From Niabella sp. (GTDB lineage: Bacteria; Bacteroidota; Bacteroidia; Chitinophagales; Chitinophagaceae): 64,000 bases of DNA. This document shows positions 52,922 through 61,605 of this stretch, piece by piece. The position numbers were made by a program, and so were the translations under genes. Location: positions 124,001 through 188,000 of the forward strand of contig NZ_JASLGT010000034.1 in assembly GCF_030150205.1 (NCBI RefSeq). Direction: 5' to 3'. Each line of letters starts with the position of its first letter. Position 1 is the stretch's first letter. The notes beneath the pieces are model-generated. The model had not been told where the DNA came from, searched no databases, and saw nothing but the letters and a program-made list of their open reading frames with translations.

Positions 52922-55318
52922 TCAGTTGCCCCCGATCGTTTTTTCGATCATCAGCATCCGGCCATCACTGGTAAGCCCTTCAACCACTACCCGAAAGCGC
53001 TTGGTGCGGTCATTGTTATAAAAAACAACGGGCACTTTGGGACTGATATTGGCCAGGTAGATATCCGGCAACCAGGCCAGGGTCAGGCGGTCGTCCGGCT
53101 TCGATAGATCTACATTTTTAAGATCGTAGTCGGGGGTATAAAATTGTTTGATAATGGAGTATCCCCTGTACTGTACGATATCAGTGGCCGCATCCGTAGC
53201 GGCTGCAAGGTCGGCACCTTTCTTCATATAGATGGCCAGTGCGCTACCGCCTCCGGCCGTACCCACAAAATTGCCCATTACTTTTACAAAGGCGATCTGG
53301 TTTACCGGGATAGATTCGATAAATACGGGGTCCGTTGGCATTTCATCCAGGTAAAGCGCCATTTTCCCGTTTCCAAAACCGCCATCCCTGTATTTTACCA
53401 CGTATTGCCCCTCCTGGTCGCGGCCTACCGTTACGCCTGGTATCCGTCCCTGGATGTATTCAAAAATATTCATGCCACCACCCGGTTCATTCCGGAGGTC
53501 GAGGATCCGGGAATTAATACCCCCGGAGAACAGGCCGCTGGTATATTCATCTTCCAGTTTCTCCTTGTCGGATTTCTGGCGTGCCTTAACGGTTACATTT
53601 TTTAAGGTCAGTCCTTCCGCTTTCAGGTAGTCGTTATAGGCATTCAGCATTTTTTCCGCTACCTCTGTATGAAGCGTATCCCTGAAAGGGATCTGGATCA
53701 ATGGCATCTGGAAATTGCGGCGTAGCGAATCGCCGTCCATCTGAACCTTTATGAATTTGCTTTTGGAACCCTTGGTATCGGCAAACAGGATCCGGTTGGC
53801 TTCGTAAAACATCTGGGAATCCAGGCGGAAATTACCCAGGGAATCGGTATGAATGAATTTTGTAGTCCGGGCCTTGCTCAGGAGCGTATCCACCGGGGTC
53901 CGCATCATAATTACATCTTTGTCGGCAAACGGCTTGCGGGTACCTTCGATGGTTATTTTTCCTTTGAAATTGATAAAGCCAGGGTCCAGGTACTGTTTAG
54001 CCGGAAGGGTGTTGCTGGCAACCTCGCTCCATTTAAAACGCGTCCAGCCATTGGTCATCATTACCAGGTCAAGCGCGCTTCTTACAGAATCGGCATCCGA
54101 CCGGAAATAGTAAGCAGGGTTGTGGATATACCCCTTAAGATCACTGTTGAGCAGAAAGTATGAATAAATATTTAACGGTCGATACGCATCGGTTTCATAA
54201 TCCGCATCGGTAACGGAAACACTGAAGTTGCCGATGATGGTATCTTTTAGCTGAAAGCTCAGGTGATTTTTTTGATGGGCCGTTGTATTCAGCGTGTCGG
54301 CTACCAGTTCTCCCGGTAGTATATATTCTTTATTGTCGACAAAAGTAAGCCGTTCAGCCAGGGGCATATTATCCTTATTAAACACGGTAACATGCAGGAT
54401 ACCGGACAACAGGTTGTTGGTTTGAATAACACCCCCGAGGAGGTCTTTTCCTTGCTGAAACGATTGTTTGAAAATTACCTGGTTTCCCATTTGCCCGATC
54501 ATATAAGCGGCATGAAACTCCTGGGGCAATCCCTGGGGATGCTCAATTCTGAATTGTTTTCCCTTTGATGAACTGGCGATGCTGAAGGTGATCCCTTTAG
54601 CTGTAGCCGCCGGAAGGGGGTATTGCTTGGACGGGTCTTTATCCAGTACCACGTAATAGGTTTCGGCGGGTTGGGGCACAACCGTGAGGATGCCCATACC
54701 ATCATGCCGGGTGGTAAGCGCTGAAATAACCTCCCCTTTGTTATTTTTCAGCTGCCCGGATACATCTACCGGAAACCCGTTTTGATCAACGGCTTTAAAT
54801 GCCACGTTGTTCAGGAGCGTATTGATGAGATTGCCGCCTTCCGGGAAGAATTGCAGGCTGATGGCGCCGGGGGTTTCTTTGCCCTTCGTTTCTTTGGCAG
54901 CCGTTCCAAAGATCTCAATGCGTTTGTTGTAGGTAAAACCCGGCTGGTTCAGCATCAGGGGGGTATAGGCGCGTAGCTGGTAAGAGCCGGACGTGAAGTT
55001 TTCGGGAAGCTCCACCTGTCCAAGTGAAACACCCATAAAGGCCGGAAATACCTTCCGGATCAGGACGGTTGATTTATTGTCGAGCAATTCCACATACACG
55101 GAAGAATTTTTAGTGCTGGGAATAAAATCCGACAAAAAATAAGCCTTGAACCAGATCGATTGTCCTGCGATATACGACTCCCGGTCGAGGTGGAGATACA
55201 ACTTCTCAATGGTGTTTTTTTCGCCCCAATTGTCAAGTGTTTGTTCCAGTGTTTGTGCTTTTGCAGCCAGAAAGCCGCCGATGGTAATGGCTAAAATGAA
55301 CAGCTTTTTCAGACTCAT
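52922..55318 (-). CDS. Secreted MG2-like protein with TonB-plug-like C-terminus (paralogue B)
   Basis: 798 aa, signal peptide MSLKKLFILAITIGGFLAAKAQ. Same order of parts as paralogue A: EKLYLHLDRESYIAGQSIWFKAYFLS near the N-terminus, INFKGKITIEGTRKPF in the middle, and IFEYIQGRIPGVTV, LYLDEMPTD, GTAGGGSALAIYMKKG near the C-terminus. The two genes are 110 bp apart in one direction, a tandem duplication that has diverged considerably. In this gene pair the N-terminal and plug-like segments are the most alike. Confidence 0.85.
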   Translation of the reverse strand: MSLKKLFILAITIGGFLAAKAQTLEQTLDNWGEKNTIEKLYLHLDRESYIAGQSIWFKAYFLSDFIPSTKNSSVYVELLDNKSTVLIRKVFPAFMGVSLGQVELPENFTSGSYQLRAYTPLMLNQPGFTYNKRIEIFGTAAKETKGKETPGAISLQFFPEGGNLINTLLNNVAFKAVDQNGFPVDVSGQLKNNKGEVISALTTRHDGMGILTVVPQPAETYYVVLDKDPSKQYPLPAATAKGITFSIASSSKGKQFRIEHPQGLPQEFHAAYMIGQMGNQVIFKQSFQQGKDLLGGVIQTNNLLSGILHVTVFNKDNMPLAERLTFVDNKEYILPGELVADTLNTTAHQKNHLSFQLKDTIIGNFSVSVTDADYETDAYRPLNIYSYFLLNSDLKGYIHNPAYYFRSDADSVRSALDLVMMTNGWTRFKWSEVASNTLPAKQYLDPGFINFKGKITIEGTRKPFADKDVIMMRTPVDTLLSKARTTKFIHTDSLGNFRLDSQMFYEANRILFADTKGSKSKFIKVQMDGDSLRRNFQMPLIQIPFRDTLHTEVAEKMLNAYNDYLKAEGLTLKNVTVKARQKSDKEKLEDEYTSGLFSGGINSRILDLRNEPGGGMNIFEYIQGRIPGVTVGRDQEGQYVVKYRDGGFGNGKMALYLDEMPTDPVFIESIPVNQIAFVKVMGNFVGTAGGGSALAIYMKKGADLAAATDAATDIVQYRGYSIIKQFYTPDYDLKNVDLSKPDDRLTLAWLPDIYLANISPKVPVVFYNNDRTKRFRVVVEGLTSDGRMLMIEKTIGGN

Positions 55319-55471
55319 GTGAGATTAGTGTTATTTTTGGAAATTGAAACTACTGATTTTTTGACTTATAAAGATCATAAAAGCTTAAAACAGAAGCAGT
55401 TTTTTTTGAAAAATTACTTTTCTGCGGCAGCGGTTTTAAAAAATAACCGCCATTTTGTCCTTATACGGCTA

Positions 55472-55500
55472 TTGGCAGTATTATTGACTACATAGGTTTG
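55472..55500 (+). promoter_or_regulatory. Candidate promoter of grpE-dnaJ
   Basis: TAGGTTTG at 55493-55500 matches the -7 consensus TAnnTTTG exactly. TTG at 55472-55474 gives an 18-bp spacer. The grpE ATG is at 55522, so the leader would be about 15 nt. No CIRCE-type inverted repeat is seen. Confidence 0.5.
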
Positions 55501-55521
55501 CCAACTAAATAAATAAGAAAT

Positions 55522-56076
55522 ATGAATGAAAATACGCAACTTCCTGAGGAAGAGAATAATGGTCTGAATATCAACGCTGATGAAAATGTTAGTGGAACGG
55601 AACATTTGACAGATCCGTTGGGAGAATCTGACCAGGAGGCACTGGAGGCAGAGCTGCGCGAGAGCAAGGATAAATACATCCGCCTGGCGGCTGAATTTGA
55701 TAATTTCAGAAAAAGAACGGCAAAAGAACGGCTTGAGTTATTTCAGACCGCGGGCAGGGAGGTGATTACAGACCTGTTAGACGTGCTGGATGATGCAGAC
55801 CGTGCCCAGGCCGAACTGGATAAATCAAATGACAATACGGCCCTCAAGGAGGGGGTAAAGCTGGTGTTTAATAAACTCCGAAATGTATTGCAGTCAAAAG
55901 GGTTAAAACCGATGGAAGCGATCGGGAAGGATTTTGATCCGGATCTTTATGAAGCCATTACCGAAATTCCTGCACCCAATGCGGGCCTTCAGGGTAAGGT
56001 GGTGGATGAAGTAACGAAGGGCTACTATCTGAATGATAAAATTATCCGTCACGCAAAAGTTGTAGTAGGTAAATAA
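55522..56076 (+). CDS. grpE: Nucleotide exchange factor GrpE
   Basis: 184 aa. Acidic disordered N-terminus (about 1-40), a long helix (EAELRESKDKYIRLAAEFDNFRKRTAKE), a four-helix region and a C-terminal beta domain (DPDLYEAITEIPAPNAGLQGKVVDEVTKGYYLNDKIIRHAKVVV). It releases ADP from DnaK. The stop is 1 bp before the dnaJ ATG, so translation is probably coupled. Confidence 0.96.
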   Translation: MNENTQLPEEENNGLNINADENVSGTEHLTDPLGESDQEALEAELRESKDKYIRLAAEFDNFRKRTAKERLELFQTAGREVITDLLDVLDDADRAQAELDKSNDNTALKEGVKLVFNKLRNVLQSKGLKPMEAIGKDFDPDLYEAITEIPAPNAGLQGKVVDEVTKGYYLNDKIIRHAKVVVGK

Positions 56077-56077
56077 A

Positions 56078-57241
56078 ATGTCAAAGAGAGATTATTACGA
56101 GGTCCTGGGCGTTTCAAAGTCCGCATCTGCAGAGGAAATAAAAAAATCCTACCGTAAAGTAGCGATGCAGTTTCACCCGGACCGGAATCCTGGCGATAAA
56201 GCCGCGGAAGATAAATTTAAGGAGGCGGCCGAAGCGTATGAGATTTTGAGCGATGCGGATAAACGGGCGCAGTATGACCGGTTTGGTCATGCCGGTGTAA
56301 GTGGTAACAATGGCCGTGGCTTTGGAGGGGGAATGAATATGGATGACATCTTCAGCCAGTTTGGAGATGTATTTGGTGAAGACCTGTTCGGAAGCTTTTT
56401 TGGAGGCGGACGTGGTGGCGGCCGGCAGGGGCAGCGGGCCCGCGGTGTACGGGGCAGCAACCTCCGGGTAAAGCTGAAACTGAGTTATGAAGAGATCGCC
56501 AAAGGGGTAACCAAGAATATCAAGGTTAAAAAATATGTAAGCTGTACTACCTGCGGCGGCAGTGGCGCAAAAGATAAAGGCAGTGTACAAACCTGTAGTA
56601 CCTGCCAGGGATCCGGCCAGGTACGCCGGGTACAAAATACCTTCCTGGGACAGATGCAGACCGTAACCACCTGTCCAACCTGTAACGGAGAGGGCACCAC
56701 TATTACAGCAAAATGTGGTAGTTGTAAAGGTGAAGGAAGGGTTTATGCCGAAGAAACCATCACTATTGATGTGCCGGCCGGGGTACAGGCAGGTATGCAG
56801 CTGAGCGTGAGCGGCAAAGGAAATGCCGGTGAGCGCGGCGGTGCAGCCGGTGATCTGATTGTGCTGATTGAAGAAGAAGCACATAAGGAATTGCACCGGG
56901 AGGGGCTGAATGTGGCTTACGACCTGCATATTTCCTTTACCGATGCGGTTTTTGGTACCAACCTGGAAGTACCAACCATCGATGGCAGGGCAAAGATCAA
57001 AATTCCGCCGGGTACTCAAAGTGGTAAAATATTTCGTTTAAAAGGAAAGGGCTTTCCCAATGTACATTCTCATTATGAAAAAGGCGATCAGCTGATCCAG
57101 GTGAATGTATGGACGCCACAGCAGCTGACCGACGAGGAAAAGGCCCTGCTGGATAAACTTTCGGAATCATCCAACCTGAAACCGCAGCCGGAAAAGGCTG
57201 AAAAAGGTTTCTTTGATAAAATAAGGGACCTGTTCAGCTAA
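56078..57241 (+). CDS. dnaJ: Chaperone DnaJ
   Basis: 387 aa. J-domain with HPD at 33-35, a Gly/Phe region (about 75-115), four CxxCxGxG zinc motifs (CTTCGGSG, CSTCQGSG, CPTCNGEG, CSCKGEG-type CGSCKGEG) between about 150 and 220, and the C-terminal peptide-binding domains. Works with DnaK and GrpE in protein folding. Full length; ended by a strong terminator. Confidence 0.97.
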   Translation: MSKRDYYEVLGVSKSASAEEIKKSYRKVAMQFHPDRNPGDKAAEDKFKEAAEAYEILSDADKRAQYDRFGHAGVSGNNGRGFGGGMNMDDIFSQFGDVFGEDLFGSFFGGGRGGGRQGQRARGVRGSNLRVKLKLSYEEIAKGVTKNIKVKKYVSCTTCGGSGAKDKGSVQTCSTCQGSGQVRRVQNTFLGQMQTVTTCPTCNGEGTTITAKCGSCKGEGRVYAEETITIDVPAGVQAGMQLSVSGKGNAGERGGAAGDLIVLIEEEAHKELHREGLNVAYDLHISFTDAVFGTNLEVPTIDGRAKIKIPPGTQSGKIFRLKGKGFPNVHSHYEKGDQLIQVNVWTPQQLTDEEKALLDKLSESSNLKPQPEKAEKGFFDKIRDLFS

Positions 57242-57275
57242 ACAGTTGCACCGATCCCGGAAACCAACTTTATTT

Positions 57276-57315
57276 CAGCCTTAAACCCGTCTTGGGTTTG
57301 AGGCTGTTTTTTTTT
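57276..57315 (+). terminator. Rho-independent terminator after dnaJ
   Basis: CAGCCTTAAACCC (57276-57288) pairs with GGGTTTGAGGCTG (57294-57306) around a short GTCTT loop, one mismatch-like A/G position, and is followed by nine T (57307-57315). Confidence 0.93.
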
Positions 57316-57344
57316 AGATTTGCCGCCACTATAAAACACAAAAG

Positions 57345-58184
57345 ATGATCCATATTGTATTTAACCAGGTAGAAGTGGAGCTGATGCAGCAGGTAACTGC
57401 CCTGGACGAAAGCTTGCAGGGACCCGTAGTGCAGATCCGCGATGATTTTGCCGTGGGTCCGCTGACCGGCCTGGATACAGAAGAGGGGTGGCAGGCCCGG
57501 CTGGATTGGTGGCGCGAGCTGCTGAAGGGATCACCGTACCCGGATGACCTGGCGGGCAGTTTCGACGACCGCAAAACCGTAGCTGCTTTAAAGGCCCAGC
57601 TTACCGCAGATCCGGAGGAAGTGATCTGGATATGGATGGGACAAAACCAGCATGACGTAAGCGGCTACTACTGGCTCATTCCTCAGTTAAAGGAATTCCA
57701 GGGACGCATCATGGTATTATATATGAACAACCTGCCGTTTATTAACGACAAAGGACAGATCTTTTACCCCTCCTGGTTGTCGGAGATCCGGCCTTCGGAA
57801 TTTCTGAAGGCAAGAAAGCTGGCACGACCCGTTACCCTGAGCGAGTTTGAAATTGATCCGGATGAATGGAACAAGCTGGTTCAGGAAAACGCAGCAGTGC
57901 GCATGCTGGAAGGCGGCAAAAAGATCGCGGGCCGGGATGCTTCGTTTTATGATGAGGAGATTTTAAAGAACCTCACCGGCGAATGGCAGAAGGCCACACG
58001 GGTATTGTCTAATACGCTAAACCGGATGAAGATCAAAACCGGGGATGTGTTTATTATGTGGCGGATGAAGGAACTGATCGCTGAGGGAAAGATAGCGGCA
58101 GAAGGAGAAACGGATAAAGACTGGAAGAGCTTTGATGTGCGGCTGGCCGGTAAAAAGGAAGCTGCAGCGGAAAATCCTGCATAG
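57345..58184 (+). CDS. DUF1835 domain-containing protein
   Basis: 279 aa. N-terminal DUF1835 pattern (IHIVFNQVEVELMQQ, VVQIRDDFAVGPL, WWRELLKG, IWIWMGQNQHDVSGYYWLIPQL) and a C-terminal DUF3658-like part (EEWNKLV-type, YDEEILKNLTGEWQKATRVL). Soluble; function unknown. Own transcript, between the dnaJ terminator and the toxin-antitoxin pair. Confidence 0.88.
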   Translation: MIHIVFNQVEVELMQQVTALDESLQGPVVQIRDDFAVGPLTGLDTEEGWQARLDWWRELLKGSPYPDDLAGSFDDRKTVAALKAQLTADPEEVIWIWMGQNQHDVSGYYWLIPQLKEFQGRIMVLYMNNLPFINDKGQIFYPSWLSEIRPSEFLKARKLARPVTLSEFEIDPDEWNKLVQENAAVRMLEGGKKIAGRDASFYDEEILKNLTGEWQKATRVLSNTLNRMKIKTGDVFIMWRMKELIAEGKIAAEGETDKDWKSFDVRLAGKKEAAAENPA

Positions 58185-58212
58185 TTAACGCGGCTTTATT
58201 GCTAAAAGATTT

Positions 58213-58243
58213 TTTGACCGGGTTAACGAATTGGTTAACTTTG
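58213..58243 (+). promoter_or_regulatory. Promoter and operator of the toxin-antitoxin pair
   Basis: TTTG at 58213-58216 and TAACTTTG at 58236-58243 with a 19-bp spacer match the Bacteroidota promoter consensus fully. Inside it, GTTAAC (58222-58227) and GTTAAC (58234-58239) make the palindrome GTTAACGAATTGGTTAAC. A third GTTAAC is at 58184-58189. This is the arrangement expected for repression by the encoded antitoxin. Transcription would begin at or very near the ATG at 58247. Confidence 0.7.
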
Positions 58244-58246
58244 CGG

Positions 58247-58621
58247 ATGCAACGGAAATTGCTAACTTATGGGAACTATTTTTTAAATTTTTATAATGGG
58301 TTACCCCTACGTGCCCAGGAAAAAATAGATTGGGTATTTGAGCTGATCAAAAGCGCAGGACATATTCCTAAAAAGTACTTTGATCATTTGACCGGCACAG
58401 ATGGAATCTTTGAAATCAGGGTTGAATATGAAAGCAATATTTACAGGATTCTATGCTTTTTTGATAAAGGGAATCTGGTGATTTTGATGAACGCGTTTCA
58501 GAAAAAAACACAGAAAACGCCTGGTAAAGAAATTGTATTGGCCCAAAAACTTAAAAAACAATATTTCATCGATAAAAAAATAGATGATGACAACGAAAGC
58601 AACAAAGCGATCAAAAAATAA
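58247..58621 (+). CDS. RelE/HigB-type toxin (Gp49-like)
   Basis: 124 aa from the ATG at 58247; an upstream TTG at 58199 would put the start before the promoter. Strings IDWVFELIKSAGHIPKKYFDHLTGTDGIFEIRVEY and IYRILCFFDKGNLVILMNAFQKKTQKTP are those of phage-derived Gp49/HigB mRNA interferases; the basic patch after NAFQKK is the usual RNA-contact region. The C-terminal tail (IDDDNESNKAIKK) overlaps the antitoxin gene by 38 bp. Toxin before antitoxin is the HigBA order. Confidence 0.92.
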   Translation: MQRKLLTYGNYFLNFYNGLPLRAQEKIDWVFELIKSAGHIPKKYFDHLTGTDGIFEIRVEYESNIYRILCFFDKGNLVILMNAFQKKTQKTPGKEIVLAQKLKKQYFIDKKIDDDNESNKAIKK

Positions 58622-58904
58622 AATAGTGAACTGGGAACATCACCTTGACAAAAAATACGGGGAAACGGGTTCCGCCACCAGAACTGAATTTGAATCCAGG
58701 GCCCAGGCATTTGTTATTGGTGAGCTTTTAAAAGAAGAACGCAGCAAAGCAAATCTTACCCAGGAGGCACTGGCAGAAAAAACGGGTACTAAAAAAAGCT
58801 ATATTTCAAGAATTGAAAATGGTCATGCTGATATTCAGCTTTCAACGCTTTATAAATTGATTGAACAGGGCCTTAACAGAAAACTTGAATTATACATACG
58901 CTAA
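58584..58904 (+). CDS. HigA-type XRE antitoxin
   Basis: 106 aa from the ATG at 58584 (ATGATG). Residues 45-100 form an HTH: LLKEERSKANLTQEALAEKTGTKKSYISRIENG, then STLYKLIEQGLNRKLELYI. Basic N-terminus may wrap the toxin. It should neutralise the RelE/HigB toxin and repress the shared promoter. Confidence 0.92.
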   Translation: MMTTKATKRSKNKIVNWEHHLDKKYGETGSATRTEFESRAQAFVIGELLKEERSKANLTQEALAEKTGTKKSYISRIENGHADIQLSTLYKLIEQGLNRKLELYIR

Positions 58905-58926
58905 CCGGGTAAAACAGGCAATGGAG

Positions 58927-58944
58927 GAGGTGTTGTAACACCTC
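58927..58944. terminator. Hairpin after the antitoxin gene
   Basis: GAGGTGTT-GT-AACACCTC is a perfect 8-bp stem, 22 bp after the antitoxin stop. A weaker GCGC...GCGC pair and CTTTTC follow at 58949-58968. It may end the toxin-antitoxin transcript, but the T run is poor. Confidence 0.45.
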
Positions 58945-59014
58945 ATGCGCCCTCGTAGCGCTCTTTTCAACCTATATTTATTTTTTGGATTTTAACTAAA
59001 GACAGGATATTTAA

Positions 59015-61528
59015 ATGAAAGAAGACGTAATAGACAATGCCGGATATAATGAAGCAAGCGGGTTACAGGGCCAGTTTAAAACCTGGTTCCTGGATTATGC
59101 TTCCTATGTGATCCTGGAGCGGGCGGTACCCGCTATTGAGGACGGACTAAAACCGGTGCAGCGCCGGATCCTCCATTCGATGAAACAGATGGATGATGGC
59201 CGTTTGCATAAGGTAGCGAATATTGTGGGGCAAACCATGTCGTATCACCCGCATGGGGATATGAGCATCCGGGATGCACTGGTAAATATGGGGCAGAAGG
59301 ACCTGCTGATCGATACCCAGGGTAACTGGGGAAATGTGGAAACCGGTGATGACGCGGCGGCATCCAGGTATATTGAAGCACGCCTGAGCAAATTTGCCCT
59401 GGAGGTAGCGTTTAATGCTAAAACAACGGATTGGCAGCTGAGCTATGATGGACGAAATAATGAGCCCATCACCCTGCCGATGAAGTTTCCGCTGCTGCTG
59501 GCACAGGGTGCCGAAGGGATTGCGGTGGGCTTATCCACCAAGATCCTCCCACATAATTTTATTGAGCTCATCGATGCATCGATCAAATACCTGAAGGGAA
59601 AGAAGTTTGAGCTGTACCCCGACTTTCAGACCGGCGGTATGATCGATGTGTCGGACTATAATAACGGGAAAAGAGGCGGTAAGGTAAAAGTGCGGGCGCA
59701 TATTGAGGAGCTGGATAAGAAAACACTGCTGATCAAAAGCGTTCCTTATGCTGTAACCACCGATCAGCTGATCGAATCGATCGTAAAAGCCAACGACCAG
59801 GGAAAAATAAAGATTAAAAAAGTAACGGACAATACCGCGGCTAATGTGGAGGTGCAGGTAGACCTGGCGCCGGGTATTTCACCCGATATCACCATCGACG
59901 CATTGTATAAATTTACTTCCTGTGAAATTTCCATTTCGCCCAATGCCTGCGTGATCGTGGATAAGAAGCCCCGGTTTCTTGCCGTTCCTGACCTGTTGAA
60001 GATCTCGGCAGACAATACCAAGGGTCTGTTGCAAAAAGAACTGGAAATAAAGCTGGCTGAACTGAATGAGAAATGGCATTACACCTCCCTTGAAAAGATC
60101 TTCTTCGAAGAAAAGATCTATAAGGAACTGGAAAAAAAATATGAGACCTGGGATAAAGTGATCGATGCCATCGATAAAGCCTTTGTGCCCTTTAAAAAGC
60201 TGTTGAAGCGGGATATTTCCAGGGAAGATATCCTGAAGCTGACAGAGAAACCCGTTCGCCGGATCTACCGCCTGGATATTGATGAGCTGAACGCGCAGAT
60301 CAAAGGACTGGAAGCAGAGATCAAACAGGTGAAATATGACCTGGAGCACCTGGTGGATTATGCCGTGGCTTATTTTGAAAACCTGCTGAAAAAATTCAGT
60401 AAAGGCAAGGAACGGAAAACAGAGATCAAACAGTTTGAGGTGATTGAAGCCCGGAATGTGGTGATCGCAAATACCAAACTGTATATGGACCGTTCCGGGG
60501 GATTCATCGGTACCGGTTTGAAAAAGGAAGAATTCTTATTTGATTGTTCCGACCTGGATGATATCATCGTATTTACGAAGCGCGGGATCATGAAGGTGAT
60601 TAAAGTGTCTGATAAGACCTTTGTGGGTAAGGACATCCTGCATGCCGCCGTCTTTTTAAAGAATGATGAACGCACCACGTATAATATGATCTACGTAGAT
60701 GGTAAAACGGGCGTAAGTTATGCCAAACGTTTTAACGTAACCGGTATTACCCGCGATAAAGTATACGACCTTACAAAAGGAGATGAGAAAAGTAAAGTGC
60801 ATTACTTTACCGTAAACCCCAACGGGGAAGCGGAAGTAGTAAAGATCACCCTGAGTCCGAATTCTTCGGCACGAGTTAAGGAATTGGAGTTTTATTTTGA
60901 AGAGCTGGGTATTAAAGGGCGCAGCAGCATGGGGAACCAGGTAACCAAGTATCCCATCAAATCGGTGAAATTTAAGGAGGCAGGCCGTGCCACCCTTAGC
61001 GGAAGAAAACTTTGGTTCGATGATAAGTTTGGCCGCCTGAGCGCCGAAGAAAAAGGGCAGTACCTGGGTATGTTTGAACCGGATGATCGGATACTGGTAC
61101 TGTATACGGACGGCTATTATGAAATAACCGACCAGGAAATGACCCAGAAACTGGATGCGGATAAAGTATTGCTGATTGAACGGTTTGATCCGGAGAAGAT
61201 CATTACGGCCGTTTATGTAGATCAGAAACTGTTACAATTTAATGTGAAGCGGTTTAAAATTGAAACCTCCACACTGAAGAATAAATTCCTGTTTATAAAA
61301 GAAGGGGATGGCAATTACCTGGAATGTGCAACCACCATGGAAGAACCGGTGCTGATGGTACAGAGCGGGAAGGGCAGCCAGGTGCGCAACGCCAAGTTCA
61401 AACTGGCCAAGATCACCGACGTAATGGGCTGGAAAGCGGTGGGTGCAAAGCTTACGGATTATAACAAATCGGTGGTGATGGAGTGGGTAGAAAATGAAAA
61501 GCCGACCAATCAGCAGGAATTGTTTTAA
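59015..61528 (+). CDS. parC: DNA topoisomerase IV subunit A (GyrA/ParC family)
   Basis: 837 aa. N-terminal breakage-reunion domain: GLKPVQRRILHSM, YHPHGDMSIRDALV and AAASRYIEARL with catalytic Y119. C-terminal six-bladed beta-pinwheel-like region (KRGIMKVIKVSDKTF, LYTDGYYEITD). Proteins of this length and composition in Bacteroidota are annotated as gyrase/topo IV subunit A and function as ParC, because no GyrA box (QRRGGRG) is evident. It cuts and passes DNA to unlink chromosomes. parE is not in the window upstream, where a toxin-antitoxin pair lies instead. Confidence 0.9.
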   Translation: MKEDVIDNAGYNEASGLQGQFKTWFLDYASYVILERAVPAIEDGLKPVQRRILHSMKQMDDGRLHKVANIVGQTMSYHPHGDMSIRDALVNMGQKDLLIDTQGNWGNVETGDDAAASRYIEARLSKFALEVAFNAKTTDWQLSYDGRNNEPITLPMKFPLLLAQGAEGIAVGLSTKILPHNFIELIDASIKYLKGKKFELYPDFQTGGMIDVSDYNNGKRGGKVKVRAHIEELDKKTLLIKSVPYAVTTDQLIESIVKANDQGKIKIKKVTDNTAANVEVQVDLAPGISPDITIDALYKFTSCEISISPNACVIVDKKPRFLAVPDLLKISADNTKGLLQKELEIKLAELNEKWHYTSLEKIFFEEKIYKELEKKYETWDKVIDAIDKAFVPFKKLLKRDISREDILKLTEKPVRRIYRLDIDELNAQIKGLEAEIKQVKYDLEHLVDYAVAYFENLLKKFSKGKERKTEIKQFEVIEARNVVIANTKLYMDRSGGFIGTGLKKEEFLFDCSDLDDIIVFTKRGIMKVIKVSDKTFVGKDILHAAVFLKNDERTTYNMIYVDGKTGVSYAKRFNVTGITRDKVYDLTKGDEKSKVHYFTVNPNGEAEVVKITLSPNSSARVKELEFYFEELGIKGRSSMGNQVTKYPIKSVKFKEAGRATLSGRKLWFDDKFGRLSAEEKGQYLGMFEPDDRILVLYTDGYYEITDQEMTQKLDADKVLLIERFDPEKIITAVYVDQKLLQFNVKRFKIETSTLKNKFLFIKEGDGNYLECATTMEEPVLMVQSGKGSQVRNAKFKLAKITDVMGWKAVGAKLTDYNKSVVMEWVENEKPTNQQELF

Positions 61529-61540
61529 AGGATATGGCGG

Positions 61541-61602
61541 GCTATGCGAAACTTAAAGAAGTTCAGGGCTATGCGAAACTTTAAGTTTCGCATAGCATTT
61601 TT
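61541..61602 (+). promoter_or_regulatory. Hairpin leader before the MgtC-like gene
   Basis: GCTATGCGAAACTT occurs at 61541-61554 and again at 61568-61581; the second copy pairs perfectly with AAGTTTCGCATAGC at 61583-61596, followed by ATTTTT. The first copy could pair with the same arm, so two exclusive hairpins are possible. The hairpin ends 9 bp before the ATG at 61606. It is either a terminator for parC or a control element of the membrane protein gene. Confidence 0.65.
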
Positions 61603-61605
61603 AAT

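Noticed and set aside
59015..61528. GyrA rather than ParC
   Set aside because: No GyrA box (QRRGGRG) is evident in the C-terminal region, so ParC is preferred, though the distinction is not absolute without gyrB/parE context.
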